From Mycoplasmopsis maculosa (lineage in GTDB: Bacteria; Bacillota_I; Bacilli_A; Mycoplasmatales; Metamycoplasmataceae): 64,000 nt of DNA. Position numbers and translations under genes: made by a program. The stretch spans positions 124,001-188,000 of the forward strand of contig NZ_LR215037.1 in the NCBI RefSeq assembly GCF_900660665.1, in the 5' to 3' direction. Positions 27,696-41,158 of this stretch are shown here, piece by piece; positions within the stretch are counted from its first letter, which is position 1; each line of letters begins with the position of its first letter. The notes beneath the pieces were generated by a model that ran no database searches, had not been told where the DNA came from, and saw only the letters and a list, made by a program, of their open reading frames with translations.

Positions 27696-30074
27696 ATGAA
27701 AAATTCACGTAAAGCAATATTTTATTCATCAATAGTATTAGGAACAATAGCAACAAGTAGTACTGCTGGATCATTATTTTACTTTAAAATAACAGATAGC
27801 TCTAGTTCTTTAAGAATTAATTCGAATTCAAGTAAGCCAAATGTTGCTGCTGGAGACGATTTTAATACTGCTAATAATTTTGCTAGTAATAAGGATGGTT
27901 TATTAATAAAAGAAAAAACACCTGATAAACCTAAAGTAGATTTTGTCCCACCTACAATAACTCCTCCAAAAAAAGAAGAGCCAAAAGTTATAAATCCTCC
28001 AATAGAAGAAAAACCTCCAGTTGTTGTTCAACCAAGTAATCCTGTAGAAGAAAAACCAGAACCTGAACCAATTGCGCCTAAAAAGCCAAAGGATGAAACA
28101 ATAATAATAGAAAATCCTGATTTGCCACCTGTAACTCAACCAAAAAAAGATGATAAAAAGTTAACAAAAATAAAAAAAGATGAGATTGAATATTTTGCTG
28201 AAATTATTGAAATACCTCCAAGAGCTGAGGATCAATCAGATATTGATAAAGGATTAACTAATAGAGTTCCATATCGTGCTGAAATAACACCAGATGTTGG
28301 GACAATTTCAAATGGAGCATCTGAGGCTAATATTAAGGCTTCTATTGCAAGAGCTCAAAAAAATGCTAAGTCTGGTGATTGAGTTTTTTCATCATCAAGC
28401 TCATATAGAGAAATTTTAGAAAATGAAAATAGAAGTATAGAAATTAAACAAAATTACTTCAACAATATAGGAAGTGCTCCAGAACAATTAGGAAATCTTT
28501 ATTCAAAATATTTTAGATTGTTAAAAGATAAGGAAACAATTGGAAAATATGTTGATGATATAGGTTTAAAAAATCTTGATAAATGATGAAATTCTACTGA
28601 ATATATTTCATGGCAAAATGGATGAAATGTTACTAGAATACCATTAGGTCATTTATTACTTTTAATTCATATAGATCATTCAAAAATAACAAAATTATCT
28701 AAGCAAATTATTGATGCTTTAAATAGAGGCGAAGTTATACCTAAAGATGGTGGAACAATGTCTGTAAACGAAAATGGTGAATGGGTTGCTCACAATTTTG
28801 AACCAGCTGTAAATAAAGTAACTGGCGAAATGACTAGAAACAATAAACATAAAAGAGTTTTAGGTAATAATGAATATTGATGAAGAACTCCTAATCAAAT
28901 TGAAAAAGGAAAATATGCTAACTGATCTGATAAAGACATAACTAATGAATTTAGAAACAAAGGTTATGATGTTCCAAAAGGTGGCGGTATTGTTATTACA
29001 AAATATACTCGTAATGAAGAAATAGAAAATGAATCAAGAACTGAAGCTATAGTTGTAACAATTGATGTTTTACAGGATCATGCATACAATTATGCTAAAA
29101 CTTTTATTGAAAAAACAATAGCAAATGGTGATGAAATAACAGGTTATCGTATTAGAAATATTGGTAAAAAAGGTGCTAACCAAAGTTTATTTGACATTAT
29201 GAAAGCACTACCTAAAAAATTACCTTTACTTGAATTATTTTTTGAATCAAAAAATACAGCAGATTTAATTGCTATAAAAGATAAAGAAATTGATGAATTA
29301 GCCTTAATAACTAATAACAGAGTAAATTCTTTAGCTGATGACTGAGCTTTTAACCCTTGAGCATTACAAAATGTTGCTTGAGTAAATACGGCAGATTATA
29401 ATGTTTCTTCTTCTTACAGCCCAAATGATACTATTTATACAAGAATAACTTTCGATAATTTAGCTTTTGATCCAGAAGATTATAAAACTCCAGGTGATTT
29501 TAGCAAAATTAATGATGGTTTAAGAATGGCTTATTGAGTTAGAAATAATGAAAGAATTTTTCAAGGACCATTTGGACCTGGTTTAAAACCTGATAGAGAT
29601 TTAAGCGGAAATTCATACCCTATGGGAATTGATTTATCACGTATTAAAAATATCAAATCTCTAATGGGGTTAGTATTTTATGATAATAAAAATCCTTCAA
29701 ATATACGTAAATTAAATAAGATTAAACTTTATAACAACTCAAATACGTTTGAAATTTCAACATTTGAAATGAATAAAGCTCAATTTAATGAAATTTTAAT
29801 AAAACAATCAAGTTTTCCGCGTTCTAAAATAATGTTTAGTAATGGTACTATTACTTCAAAAATAAAAATAGTTCCTACACAAGGAAATACAATTTTAGAT
29901 TCTTCAGGTTTAGCCAATTTATCTACATTAATGCAGTATTCAGATGGAAACTTTAGTAAATCAAACACTGAAATAATTATTCCTAAAGGAGCTAATTCTT
30001 TAGAATCACAATTAAGAAATGCCGGCTATAGAGTGAGATTCCATAGTAAATATGACGGTCTTAATATAAATTAA
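27696..30074 (+). CDS. mib: Mycoplasma immunoglobulin-binding protein MIB, copy 1
   Basis: 792 aa. An uncleaved N-terminal membrane anchor (residues about 8-31) is followed by a Pro/Glu/Lys linker and a large Trp-rich domain. Landmarks are RAEDQSDIDKG and NRVPYRAE, then GYRIRNIGKKG and a C-terminal SKSNTEIIIPKG region. In characterised mycoplasmas MIB grips the Fv light-chain region of antibodies and presents them to the protease MIP. It is followed after 20 bases by a MIP gene. The protein is close to copy 2 (32895-35291), with long identical blocks in the C-terminal half. Assignment is by family recognition and by the tandem MIP. Confidence 0.9.
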
Positions 30075-30094
30075 CTTATTATAGGAGAATAAAA

Positions 30095-32680
30095 ATGAAG
30101 AAAAAAATATTACTAAATTTATCTTTAATTTCAAACTCTTTTGCAATACCTTTTATTGCAAGTTCATGCCAGACTGAAAAAGTAGAAAAACCAGAAATTC
30201 CTAATAATCCTGATAAACAAAATGAACCTTCAAATCCTGAAGAGCCAAAAAATCCTGATACTACATTAAAACCTAATGAAAAATATTATTCAACTTCTGA
30301 GGCTAAAGAATTTATAAAAGACAAGAAATGAAATGAAATTTTTGAAATAACAAATAATTTCGGTGCTTCATATGAAACAAAAACTGCAGAAGATTTTGTT
30401 AACAATTACTTAGATTATGGAATAAAACCTAAAGATGAAAAACTTTCAATAAGTTACATAAATGTAAAAAAATCAGGTGATACTGAAGTTACTATTACAT
30501 TAAATATAAATGATAATACTGTAGATTATGTTCTAACAAACTTTAAAGAAAAGGAAAATAATCCTTTTGATAACTCAAATGAAGAACCTACAGATTTGGA
30601 ACAATATTTAGAAAAAAGCAATGCAGAAAAATGAGATGAAGACTTTGCAAAATATAGTTCAAGATTAAATTCCTTTAGATCACAGAATCCTTATAATCCA
30701 ACTTATTCAAATAAAGAAGAATATAATAGAAAAGCTGAAGCTTTAGGTTTGCCTAATTATGATCAAGCTTCTTTATTGGGGCAAATTCTACCTATTGATA
30801 ATAATAAGTTAAGCATTCCTAAAACACAAAATCCTCAATTTGAAAACTGATATGATAATTTTGGAGTTACAGATAAATATAAAAATCATGGTTTAGCTAG
30901 AACTATAACAAATGATACATATGCTAAAGCAGCAATGCATTCTTATTCTTTAACAATTACTAATTCTCTTATACCAGGAGACGATGATTCAATAAAATCT
31001 AAATTAAGACACATTTTAAGATATCGTGAAGATTTTACAGATATGGTAAATGCAATTACTAATATTGAAAAAAGAAATGAATGAAAGAAAAAATGAGATG
31101 CTATTAATCCAAATGGTTTTGTTTTAACAGATGTAGGATCAATTAAATTATTTAGACATAATTTAGTAAATGAATTAATAAAACAAGAATATGTAGCATT
31201 AGGTGGATCTTTAGATGATTTAGATGTAAATAATCACCCTGAAGGTGGCAAATTATATGTAAAAGATCATTCAAACAAAGAAAAAGTTGAAAAATTCATT
31301 ATGGCCGATGAAAAAAATGTTTGAGAAAAGATTTGAAAACCACACATTTTAAAATTCCATGAGATAATTTATTCTGATTTAGATAAATCAGGTTTAGATG
31401 CAAAATTAATTAACAAAATTAAAAATATTGTTAAAAAAGAAACTGATTTTTGAAATCTTGTTGGTTTAGTAGATAAAACTAATGGTGGAGCAGGTACTGC
31501 ATTTATAATTGACTATGAAACACCTACAAATGGTAATCAACCAACTAAATTTTACTTTGCTACAAATTTACACGTTTTAGATAGTATAATAGAAGATAGT
31601 TTTATTTCATTTGGACTAACAAGACTTAAATATAAGTCTATTGGTAATAAATTAAAAACAACAGCTATAGATACAGATAATTTCATTCACTTTGGTTTTA
31701 ATTCAAAAGTTTTCGATATTATTTGAACTGGTAGAGATTATTTAAATCAAGATCCAAGTAATTGATTTAATGATAGTTCAATTTCAGAAAAAGAATTTAT
31801 TGATATTGCTATATTTGAAATTGATTTTTCTAAGTTAACTCCAGAGGAATATGGAAATCAAAATAATTTAACTTTAAATCAATTTATTGAACTTGTAACA
31901 AATAATTATGCTAATTCACAAGAAAAAGCTTCATTTATAAATTATGATTACTTAAATAATTACGATAAAATAAAATTTTCTAAAATTGAATCTTCTTTAG
32001 ATAATTATGATACTTTATATGCTTTAGGATATCCAGGAACAAGCACATTAAAAACTCATGGCTTTGAAGATTACTTTTTAGATCAATATGAAAATAAAAG
32101 AGATTTAGATAGCAAAAATTACACTTTTAGTTTATGAACAAATGCAAAATATGATCTTTATGGCAAGGACTTTTCTAGCTTAGAACCTGAAGATAAAGTA
32201 AGAATTGACAGAGGTTCAGGATTAGGATATAATCTAAATTATAGAACTTTTAAAGATAAACATGGTATTATAGATAGTTTCTTAACTGCTCCTAGATTGG
32301 GAAAAGAACTATACTTATCAAATGATGGAAATAGATATTATAATGTATCATTAGCTTATAATATAGATCGTTATACCCCTGGTGGTGGAGCAAGTGGTTC
32401 AAGTGTTAGAAATCAAGATAATAAAATAGTTGGATTATTTCATGTTTCTAACTATAATGCTTATGCAGGCTTAACTGAATCTATAAGATCAAATGGTTTT
32501 AATTATAATGGCTTGTTTGGAAACTATAATTTACCTCAATATGATGTAATATATGGCGGTGGAAAAGACCAAAAAACTTCTTATAGACAAGCTTTATTGA
32601 ATAAAAAAGGTGCATCATTTAAAACTTATTTATTTGATAATTTAAATACAATTCCTGAAGAGTTTAGATTTTCAAATTAA
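30095..32680 (+). CDS. mip: Mycoplasma immunoglobulin protease MIP, copy 1 (DUF31 serine protease)
   Basis: 861 aa lipoprotein with lipobox FIASSC (Cys about 25). The catalytic domain has a trypsin-like triad: His493 in ATNLHVLD, Asp570 in FIDIAIFE, and Ser767 in GGGASGSS. MIP cleaves the heavy chain of IgG between VH and CH1 after MIB has captured the antibody. TGA is used for many Trp. An AGGAG site precedes the ATG and a terminator follows. The residue assignment follows the DUF31 pattern and was not modelled. Confidence 0.92.
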
Positions 32681-32684
32681 TTTT

Positions 32685-32712
32685 AATAAGCCTTTAAGGG
32701 CTTATTTTTTTA
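32685..32712 (+). terminator. Terminator between the two MIB-MIP pairs
   Basis: AATAAGCC/GGCTTATT with a T-run, five bases after the MIP 1 stop. Each MIB-MIP pair is therefore its own unit. Confidence 0.8.
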
Positions 32713-32819
32713 AAAAAATATAATTTAACTAAAAAGTCTATAAAAAAGTCTAATAAGTATAAAAATAAAATTATTAGTATTTCTAAAATTTATTTAACTT
32801 TTTTATAAAAATCTTATAG

Positions 32820-32828
32820 TGATATAAT
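32820..32828 (+). promoter_or_regulatory. Extended -10 promoter of the second MIB-MIP pair
   Basis: TGATATAAT fits the TGnTATAAT extended -10 consensus, as in front of copy 1. It is followed by a leader of about 60 bases and an AAGGAG site. Confidence 0.5.
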
Positions 32829-32894
32829 AAAAATATAATAAGTTTATATATATTATATATAAAAGCTAGTTAAATTAAGTGATAAGGAGTTGAT

Positions 32895-35291
32895 ATGAAA
32901 AGTACACGTAAAGCAACATTTTATACAACTATGATTTTAGGAACAGTAGCTACAGCAGCTACTGTAGGATCATTATTTTATTTTAAAGTAGCTGATAGTT
33001 CTAGCTCATTAAGAGTTTTATCAAGACCAAGTTTAAAACCTAATGTAGCAACTGATGATAATTTTAATACAACAAATAATAGAATAAGTAATAGTGATGG
33101 AACATTAAAGGAAAATGAAACCCCAAAACCAAAAGATCCAGAAGTTATTATTAAAACACCAGAATTACCAAAACCAAAACCTGAACCAATTAAGGAGCCT
33201 GAAAAAGAAGTTGTGCCTCCTGTAATTGTTCAACCAGAACCTGAGCCTAAACCAGTTGATCCACCAAAAGTTGAACCTGAACCAGTGCCAGAACCAATTA
33301 AACCACCTGAAGATAAAATTGTTATTGAAGATTCTTCTTTACCTAAACCAGAGCCTAAACCTAATAAGACTATAGAAAAAATTGAAAAAAATGGTGCTGA
33401 ATTTTATGCTGAAATTATTCGTATACCACCTAGAACCGATGATCAATCAGATATTGATAAAGGTATAACTAATAGAGTTCCTTACCGTGCAGAAATAGCT
33501 CCAGATGTTGGGAAAGTTTACAATGGTGATAGTGATGCTAATGTAAATGCTTCAATTAATACTATCATTAGAAATGCAAAATGACAAGATGGCATTTTTG
33601 GGAAAGGTTCAACATATCGTGAGATTTTAACTTCTACCAATGATAGTTTAGAAGTTAAACAAAATTACTTCAATAATGATGGAAATACTCCAGATCAATT
33701 AGGTAATTTATGATTTAAATATTTTAGACTTTTAAAATCAAAAGAAAAAATTAGACCATATCTAGATGAAGACGGATTAAGAAACCTCGATAAATGATAC
33801 GATGGAGAAGAAATGTTTTCTTGACCAACAAGAAGTGGAGTTCAAACTGTTAAACTAGGTCATTTACTTCTTATAATGCACATAGACCAAACAAAAATTA
33901 CAAAAATAAGTGATGGAGTTAAAAACTATTTAAAACAAGGTTATAGTGTTCCAGATGGTGTTTATTCATATGTTAATGATAAGGGCGAATGAGAAGCTAC
34001 TACATTTGAACCACTTGTTAATAAAGGTTTAGCTGAAATAAGAAGAAATAATAGAGTTAAAAGAGTTTTAGGAAACAATGATATTTGAAGTCGTAGTCCT
34101 GATGATATTGAAAGAGGAAAATTCCATAATTGAGATGATAAAGATGTAACAAGATTTTTCAGAGAAAAACACGGCTTTGGTCAAATTATGCCTTATAGAG
34201 GTGGAATTTATGTTACAGAGTACACAAGAAAAGATAAAGTTGAAGGGGCGGACAGAGAAAAGGCTCTTGTTGTAACAATTGATTTAGAATCAGATAAAGC
34301 ATTTCAAAATGCAAAGGCAGTTATAGAAAGATTTAAGCAAAGAGAAATTGATATTACAGGATATCGTATTAAAAATATTGGTAAAAAAGGCGCTACTCAA
34401 AGTCTTTTTGATATTATGGGTGCTTTACCAAATAAGTTACCTATGCTAGAACTTTATTTTGAATCAAAAAATACAGCTGATCTATTGGCTATTAAGAATA
34501 AAGAAATTGATGAATTATCATTAATAACAAATAATAGAGTTAATTCTTTAGCAGATGATTGAGCTTTAAATCCATGAGCAATAAATAAAGTAGCTTGAGT
34601 TAATATGGCTGACTATAATGTTTCATCTTCTTATAATCCAAATGACACAATTTACACAAGAATTACTTTTGATAATTTAGCTTTTGATCCTGTTGATTAT
34701 ACAACCCCTGGTGATTTTAGCAAAATTAATGATGGTTTAAGAATGGCTTATTGAGTAAGAAACAATGAAAGAATTTTCCAAGGGCCTTGAGGACCTGGTT
34801 TAACACCTGATCGTGATGCTAGCGGTAATTCATATCCTATGGGAATTGATTTATCACGTATTAAAAGCATTAAATCATTAATGGGAATGGTATTTCATGA
34901 TATTAAGAATCCTTCTAAAATGCGTAAATTAAATAAAATTAAACTTTATAATAATTCAAGCGTTTTTGATATATCAACTACTGAAATGAACTTATCTCAA
35001 TTTGATACAGTTTTAATAAAACAATCAAGAAGTCCCCGTTCTAAAATAATGTTTAGTAATGGAACTGTTACAAATAAAATTAGAATTATTCCTACAAAAG
35101 ACGATGAAAGACTTTCTTCAGCAGGTTTAGCAAATCTTTCTACATTTATTCAATATTCTGATGGAAACTTTAGTAAATCAAATACTGAAATAATTATTCC
35201 AAAAGGTGCTTTAGATTTAGAAAGTCAATTAAGATCAGCTGGATATAAGGTTAAATTCCAAAGTAAATATGATGGAATAGTAATAAATTAG
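32895..35291 (+). CDS. mib: Mycoplasma immunoglobulin-binding protein MIB, copy 2
   Basis: 798 aa, with the same layout as copy 1: membrane anchor, a longer Pro-Glu-Pro-Lys linker, the RTDDQSDIDKG and NRVPYRAE landmarks, and a nearly identical C-terminal third (ending QSKYDGIVIN). The central antibody-contacting region differs more than the rest, which may give a different antibody class or host specificity; this is inference. It ends 11 bases before its MIP partner. Confidence 0.9.
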
Positions 35292-35302
35292 AAAGGAAAA
35301 TT

Positions 35303-37939
35303 ATGAAAAAGAAATTTTTAGTGACTTTACCCTTGTCTAGTTTAACATTCTTTTCTTTTATTTCTGCTTCATGTAATTCTGATTTAGTAGATAAAGATCA
35401 AAAGAATAATAAAGAAAAAAAATTATCTGATAAAACTAATCCATCTAAACCAGAAAAAGGTAAAAACGAAACATTAAATCCAGGAGCCGGATCATCTTCT
35501 ATAAGTTCGGATAAATATTCTACTAAACAGGCAGCTGATTTTATAAAAGGCAAACGTTGAGATCAAGTTTTTAATTTCGGTCACAATTTTGAAGGTACTT
35601 GAAATTCAAAAACAACAAAACAATTTGAAGAAACTTATGGAGATTTTCCTATTGAACCAGTTGATTCTAAATTAGATATAAAAGTTCTTTACGCTAATGC
35701 GATAAGTAATACTGAAGTGGAATTTACTGTTGATATTAATGGAAATAGAAAAATTTACACTTTAAATGGTTTTAAAGTAGAATCAAATCCTATTATTCCT
35801 ATTTTTTCAGATCAAGGATCAGAACCAAATGATATAGATAAATATATTGATAAAAGTGATGCTGATAAATGAAGACATGATTTTGATAAAGTTAAGAATG
35901 TTTTTGAAAGATTCAGATCAAATAATGAATATGTTTCTAATTTATCTGATGAAGAAATAATCGAATACAATAGAAAAGCTGAAAAATTAGGATTACCTAG
36001 TTACCAGGAAGCTTTATTATTAGGGCAAGCTTTACCTAAAAATAAAAGTGATAATTCAAAAGAATTAATTCATCCTAATATTCCTAATCCACAAATTTCA
36101 AATTGATATGATAATTTTGGTTTATCTGAAAGCGAAAGACATAAAAATCACGGTTTAGCTAGAACAATAACTAATGAAACTTACGCTCAAGCTGGGCTTC
36201 ATTCATATTCAATTACTTTTAATAATGCTTTTGTTCCTAATGATAGAGATGAAGATAAAAAAGTTTTAGAAGAAGTATTTAAATATGAAGAGGAATTTTC
36301 TGATATGATTTCTCATCTTAAGGATGTAACTATAAAAAATAAATTTACATCCAATTGAGAAAAAATAAAACCAGAAAACGGTTTTATTAGAGATTTAGGT
36401 AATATTCAAATTTTTATAAATAAATTAGTAACTCAATTAATTAGAGACAAATATGTTGAAAATGGCGGTAATCTTTCTGATTTATCAGAATATCAAGATG
36501 GCAAAGGTCATATTAGACTTTATGTTACTGATCAAAATAATTCTGAAAAAACAAGTTTATTTAGAAGAGTTGATGATGATATAGTTTGAGGAACTATTTG
36601 AAAACCACATTTAATCAAATTTCAAAATAAAATGATTGAAAAACTTAAAGCAACTAGTTTAAGCAGTGAAATTAAAACAAAAATGACTGAAGCTATTAAA
36701 GAAGCTAATGAATTATGAAGACTTAAAGATAATTTAAGAAGTTCAAGTAGTAATTCAGGCACAGCTTTTATAATTGATTATGAAAAGCCAAAAGATGGTG
36801 GTCAACCTAAGAAATTCTATTTTGCTACAAACTTGCATGTTACAGATGGCATTATTCCAAATAGCTTTTCAGGTTTTGGAATGACAAGACTTAATTATAA
36901 GTCTATTGGTAAAAAATTGCAAACTACAACAATTGATACAGTTAACTTTTCACACTTTTCATTTAAACCTAATATTTTTAAAGTTGTTTGATCAGGAAGA
37001 GATTATTTAAAACAAGATCCAAAAGATTGACTAAATAATCCAGCAATTAAAGAAAAAGAATTTATTGATATTGCTATTTTTGAGTTAGATTTTAATAAGC
37101 TTACAAAAGATGATTATTCATTTTATGAAAATTTAGATGATTATATTAAAACAATAACAAATAATTACTACAATTCGGATAATAAAATAGGTTTTATAAA
37201 TTATGATTATTTAAATAATTATAATAAAATTAACTTTAGCAAAGTTGAATCTAATTTAGATAATTATGATATGTTGTACGCTTTAGGATACCCTCTTACA
37301 GATTCTCTTAAAACTCATAACTTCTTTGATTATTATCTTGATCAATATGAAGATGAACGTGATTATTCAGCAAGTAAATATACATATAGCATATGAACAA
37401 ATGCAAAGCATAGTTGATATAAATTTGCTTATGATGCAAATGATGAAGAATTAATAAAAAACTTAAATAAAGGTTCAGGATTAGGATATAACTTAAACTA
37501 CCGTACTTTTAAAAATAAGCATGGTATTATAGATAGTTTTATATCAAGTCCAAAATTTGGTAAAGATTTATATAAATCTAATGATGGACAAAAATATTAT
37601 AATGCTTCATTAGCTTATAATATAGACCGTTATACCCCTGGTGGTGGAGCTAGTGGTTCAAGTGTTAGAACTCAGAACAATAAAATTGTTGGATTATTCC
37701 ATGTTTCAAATTATTTTGCTCACGCTGGTTTAACAGAAGCTATTAGATCAGAAGGTTTTAACTATGAGGGTCTATTTGGAAACTATAATTTACCTCAATA
37801 TGATGTAATATATGGTGGTGGAAAAGATCAAAAAACTTCTTATCGTGAAGAATTACAAAAACTTTACGGAAACGACTTTAAAACAGCTCTTTTTGAAAAT
37901 ATAAATGAAATACCTTCTGAATTTATTTTTAAAAAATAA
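35303..37939 (+). CDS. mip: Mycoplasma immunoglobulin protease MIP, copy 2
   Basis: 878 aa lipoprotein (lipobox FISASC). The DUF31 protease triad is His512 (ATNLHVTD), Asp589 (FIDIAIFE) and Ser784 (GGGASGSS). Sequence blocks around the triad are almost identical to copy 1, while the N-terminal 250 residues are diverged. It forms a unit with MIB copy 2 and is followed by a bidirectional terminator. Confidence 0.92.
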
Positions 37940-37944
37940 TTAAT

Positions 37945-37976
37945 AAAAAGTTAGCAAATTAAGCTAACTTTTTTAT
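37945..37976. terminator. Bidirectional terminator
   Basis: AAAAGTTAGC/GCTAACTTTT with a T-run, between MIP copy 2 and the convergent HAD phosphatase gene. Confidence 0.85.
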
Positions 37977-38785
37977 TTTTGCATTTTTTCAAATTTTTCT
38001 AAATAGTCTTGAATTGCATATCCTAGACCATGTTCTTGTACAGCTTTTGTTATAAAGTTTGCCTCTTTTTTAACTTCATCTTTGGCATTATCCATAACAT
38101 ATGAGTAGTTAAATCTTTTAAACATTGAAAAATCATTTTCACTATCACCGATAACCATTATTTCGTCTTTATTATAGTTAGTTAAAACATTTTCAAGCAT
38201 TCAAACAATAGCCTTGCCCTTACTTTCACCAATTGGTAAAATTTCTAAATTCATATGTGTTTTAATTAGTTTACAATTTAATTTTTTAAGGTCTTCAATC
38301 AATGAATCAATGTTTTGAATGTGTTCAAAATAAACTTCAATTTTTGCTACATCTTCAATATCTTCTTCGCCTTTATATAAGGTAAATTGGTCAAAAGTTT
38401 CATATCTAAAATAAATTTTATTTAAGAATTCTTTTTCTTCTTCTCTAAAAATGTAAAATACTTTACTACTTCATGCTGCTGCAGGAATATTATTTTCTTT
38501 AAAAAGTTTAAATATTTTTTTAACTGTTTCTTTTTCAATTAAGTCTTCTTTAATAAACTTATTATGTTTGTAATCAAAAATTTGTGCTCCTGAACTACCG
38601 ATAATATAATCAGCATTAACTAATTTTGCTAATTTAATCATTCTAGGACAAATTGGATTACCTGTAGCAATATTAAAACTTAAATTGCTACTTTTAATAA
38701 TATCTAAATTAAAGTTTGATACATATGTATCTCTTGCATATAATGTACCATCTACATCGCTAAATACAACTGCTTTTTTGCTCAT
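37973..38785 (-). CDS. HAD-superfamily Cof-type phosphatase
   Basis: 270 aa. HAD motif I is FSDVDGTLY (nucleophile Asp), motif II lies in FNIATGNP, the Lys of motif III is in GESKGKA, and motif IV is GDSENDFSMF. The cap domain is of the C2b Cof type. Such enzymes dephosphorylate sugar phosphates, nucleotides or flavin precursors; the substrate is not predictable. The ATG has an AAGGAG site. It is transcribed towards the MIB-MIP cluster and ends at the shared terminator. Confidence 0.9.
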
Positions 38786-39100
38786 TTTTTTCTCCTTTTT
38801 AAATATATTATTTTTTATAACTTAACAAAAAGTGCCTAATTAATTTTAGATATAATTTTCAATTTTCAAAGGAAAAAAATATTTTTTTTAAAAAGAATTT
38901 ATTTTTATCATATTATTGCCAATAATATAAATATTAATACTATATATAAAATTACTATATGATAAAATAATATTGTAGTTTATTTATTTTTAATATTTAA
39001 ACTAGCTTAACTAGTAATACATAAATCGCACAATATCAGATTTCTATTTGTTAAGCATATCTAAAATATTAATTTAAATTTATTTTTAAGGAGAAATATT
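38786..39100. other. Divergent intergenic region before the deo operon
   Basis: 315 AT-rich bases with no gene. ACTAG (39001-39005) and CTAGT (39011-39015) form a small palindrome that could be an operator for nucleoside control, but this is weak. No riboswitch fold was recognised. Confidence 0.3.
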
Positions 39101-39808
39101 ATGACACCACACATTCATGCTGAAAAAGGCAAAATCGCTAAGGTAGTTTTAATGCCTGGTGATCCATTAAGAGCTAAATATATAGCAGAAAACTTTTTAG
39201 ACGAAGGTTACGAATTAGTAAATACAGTTAGAAATATGTTTATGTACACAGGTACATATAAAGGACACCCAGTAACAGTTGCTGGTAGTGGTATGGGTTG
39301 TCCATCAATAGGTATTTATAGTTACGAATTATTTAAATTTTATGATGTAGACAAAATTATTAGAATTGGTACTACAGGTGCTTATACAGCTGATTTAAAA
39401 CTTTATGATACAGTTTTAGTTTCTGAAGCTTATTCAGATGGTAACGCTTACAGAAGATTAGCTTTAGGAGACGAAAGTCAAATTGCTAAACCAAGTGCAA
39501 AATTAAACTCAGAAATTATGTCAATTGCTAAAAAATTAGACATTCCAGTTACAGAAGTTAGAACACATTCATCAGATGTATTTTATTCAGTAGTTCCACT
39601 TGAACAAAGAATTAAAGAATCTGCTTCACAATGTGTTGAAATGGAATCATATGCTTTATTTACAAATGCTGAAGCTACAGGTAAACAAGCTGCATGTTTA
39701 TTAACAGTTAGTGATAACTTAATTACACATGAAGAAACAACACCTGAAGAAAGACAAACTGCTTTCAAAAATATGATGAAAATAGCTTTAGGCATTTCTG
39801 AATTATAG
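39101..39808 (+). CDS. deoD: Purine-nucleoside phosphorylase, DeoD type
   Basis: 235 aa, family-typical. It splits purine (deoxy)nucleosides with phosphate to free base and (deoxy)ribose-1-phosphate. Landmarks are TPHIHAEKG, MPGDPLRAKYIA (phosphate binding), RIGTTGAY, EMESYALF and TVSDN with the catalytic Asp. It is the first gene of a deoD-pdp-deoC operon (gap 34 bases, AAGGAG site), a common mollicute set for using host nucleosides as base and carbon source. Confidence 0.97.
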   Translation: MTPHIHAEKGKIAKVVLMPGDPLRAKYIAENFLDEGYELVNTVRNMFMYTGTYKGHPVTVAGSGMGCPSIGIYSYELFKFYDVDKIIRIGTTGAYTADLKLYDTVLVSEAYSDGNAYRRLALGDESQIAKPSAKLNSEIMSIAKKLDIPVTEVRTHSSDVFYSVVPLEQRIKESASQCVEMESYALFTNAEATGKQAACLLTVSDNLITHEETTPEERQTAFKNMMKIALGISEL

Positions 39809-39842
39809 TTATAATCAAAAAACGATTTAGGAGGACAACGCT

Positions 39843-41138
39843 ATGCGTGTTGTTGATTTAATTGAGAAAAAAAGACATGGACTAGAATTAACAAAAGACG
39901 AAATAGACTTTTTATTAGGTACATATGTAGAAGGTAAAACTCCCGATTACCAAATGGCAGCATTTATTATGGCTGTTATGTTTCAAGGGATGAAAAGCGC
40001 AGAATTAGCATATTTTACAAAAGTAATGATGCATTCTGGTGATGTTATGGATTTAAGTGAAATACCTGGCATAAAAGTAGATAAACATTCAACAGGTGGT
40101 GTTGGTGATAAAACAACACTAGCAGTTGCTCCAATTGTAGCAGCTTGTGGAGCACCTGTTGCTAAAATGTCAGGTCGTGGTTTAGGACATACTGGTGGTA
40201 CAATTGATAAATTAGAATCAATACCAGGTTTTAACGTTGAATTGACTGATGAACAATTTAAAAAACAAGTTAGTCAACACAAAATTGCTGTTATTGGTCA
40301 ATCAAAATCATTAGTTCCTGCTGATAAAAAACTTTATGCGTTAAGAGATGTAACAAGTTGCGTTCAAAGTGTTCCATTAATAGCTTCAAGTATTATGTCT
40401 AAAAAATTAGCTACAGGTAGTGATGCTATTCTATTGGATGTTAAATGCGGTAATGGTGCATTTATGAAAACACCTGAAGAAGCTAGAGAACTAGCTAAAA
40501 CAATGATTTCAATTGGTAAAGAATTAGGTGTTGATGTACGTGCTGAAATCACAAATATGTCTAGACCAATTGGTCGTGAAATTGGTAATAAAAACGAGGT
40601 TCTTGAAGCTATATGAACACTTGAAGGAAAAGGACCAGCAGATTTTAATGAATTAGTTTATTCATCATGTGCAACTATTTTAATGCAAGCAAAAATTGCT
40701 AAAACCTATGAAGAAGGTCATAAAATGGTTGAAGAAGTTATTAAAAATGGAAAAGCACTTGAAAAATTCTATGAATTTGTAGAATTACAAGGAGGAGATG
40801 TTTCTAAATTAAAAGATTCTAAATTCTGAAATCCAAAATATAAATTAGAAATTATCTCTGATAAAGAAGGATATTTAGATATTTTTGATGCTTTAACATT
40901 CGGTATTGTAGCTATGAAATTAGGAGCTGGTAGAGCAACAAAAGAAGATTCAATAGATTTTGAAGCAGGTATTACATTAAATCGTAAAACAAATGAAAAA
41001 GTAAATAAAGGTGAGAAATTATTTACATTATATTCATCAACTGAAATCGATAAAAAATTAGTAGATGAATTAGCGAAAGCTTACAAAATATCAGATAAAA
41101 CAGTTGAAAATACAATTATTATAGATAAATTAAGTTAA
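39843..41138 (+). CDS. pdp: Pyrimidine-nucleoside (thymidine) phosphorylase
   Basis: 431 aa. The glycosyltransferase-family signature [14 protein letters not shown] and [11 protein letters not shown] (phosphate binding) are present, along with [11 protein letters not shown], which binds the K+ ion and substrate in pyrimidine-nucleoside phosphorylases. It releases pyrimidine bases from nucleosides. One TGA Trp at 40614-40616. A strong GGAGGA site precedes the ATG. It is the middle gene of the deo operon. Confidence 0.95.
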
Positions 41139-41158
41139 TTTAAAATTTAGGAGAGAAT

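Noticed and set aside
38786..39100. Purine or deoxyguanosine riboswitch before deoD
   Set aside because: No P1-P3 arrangement with the conserved junction bases could be found; only a small palindrome is present.
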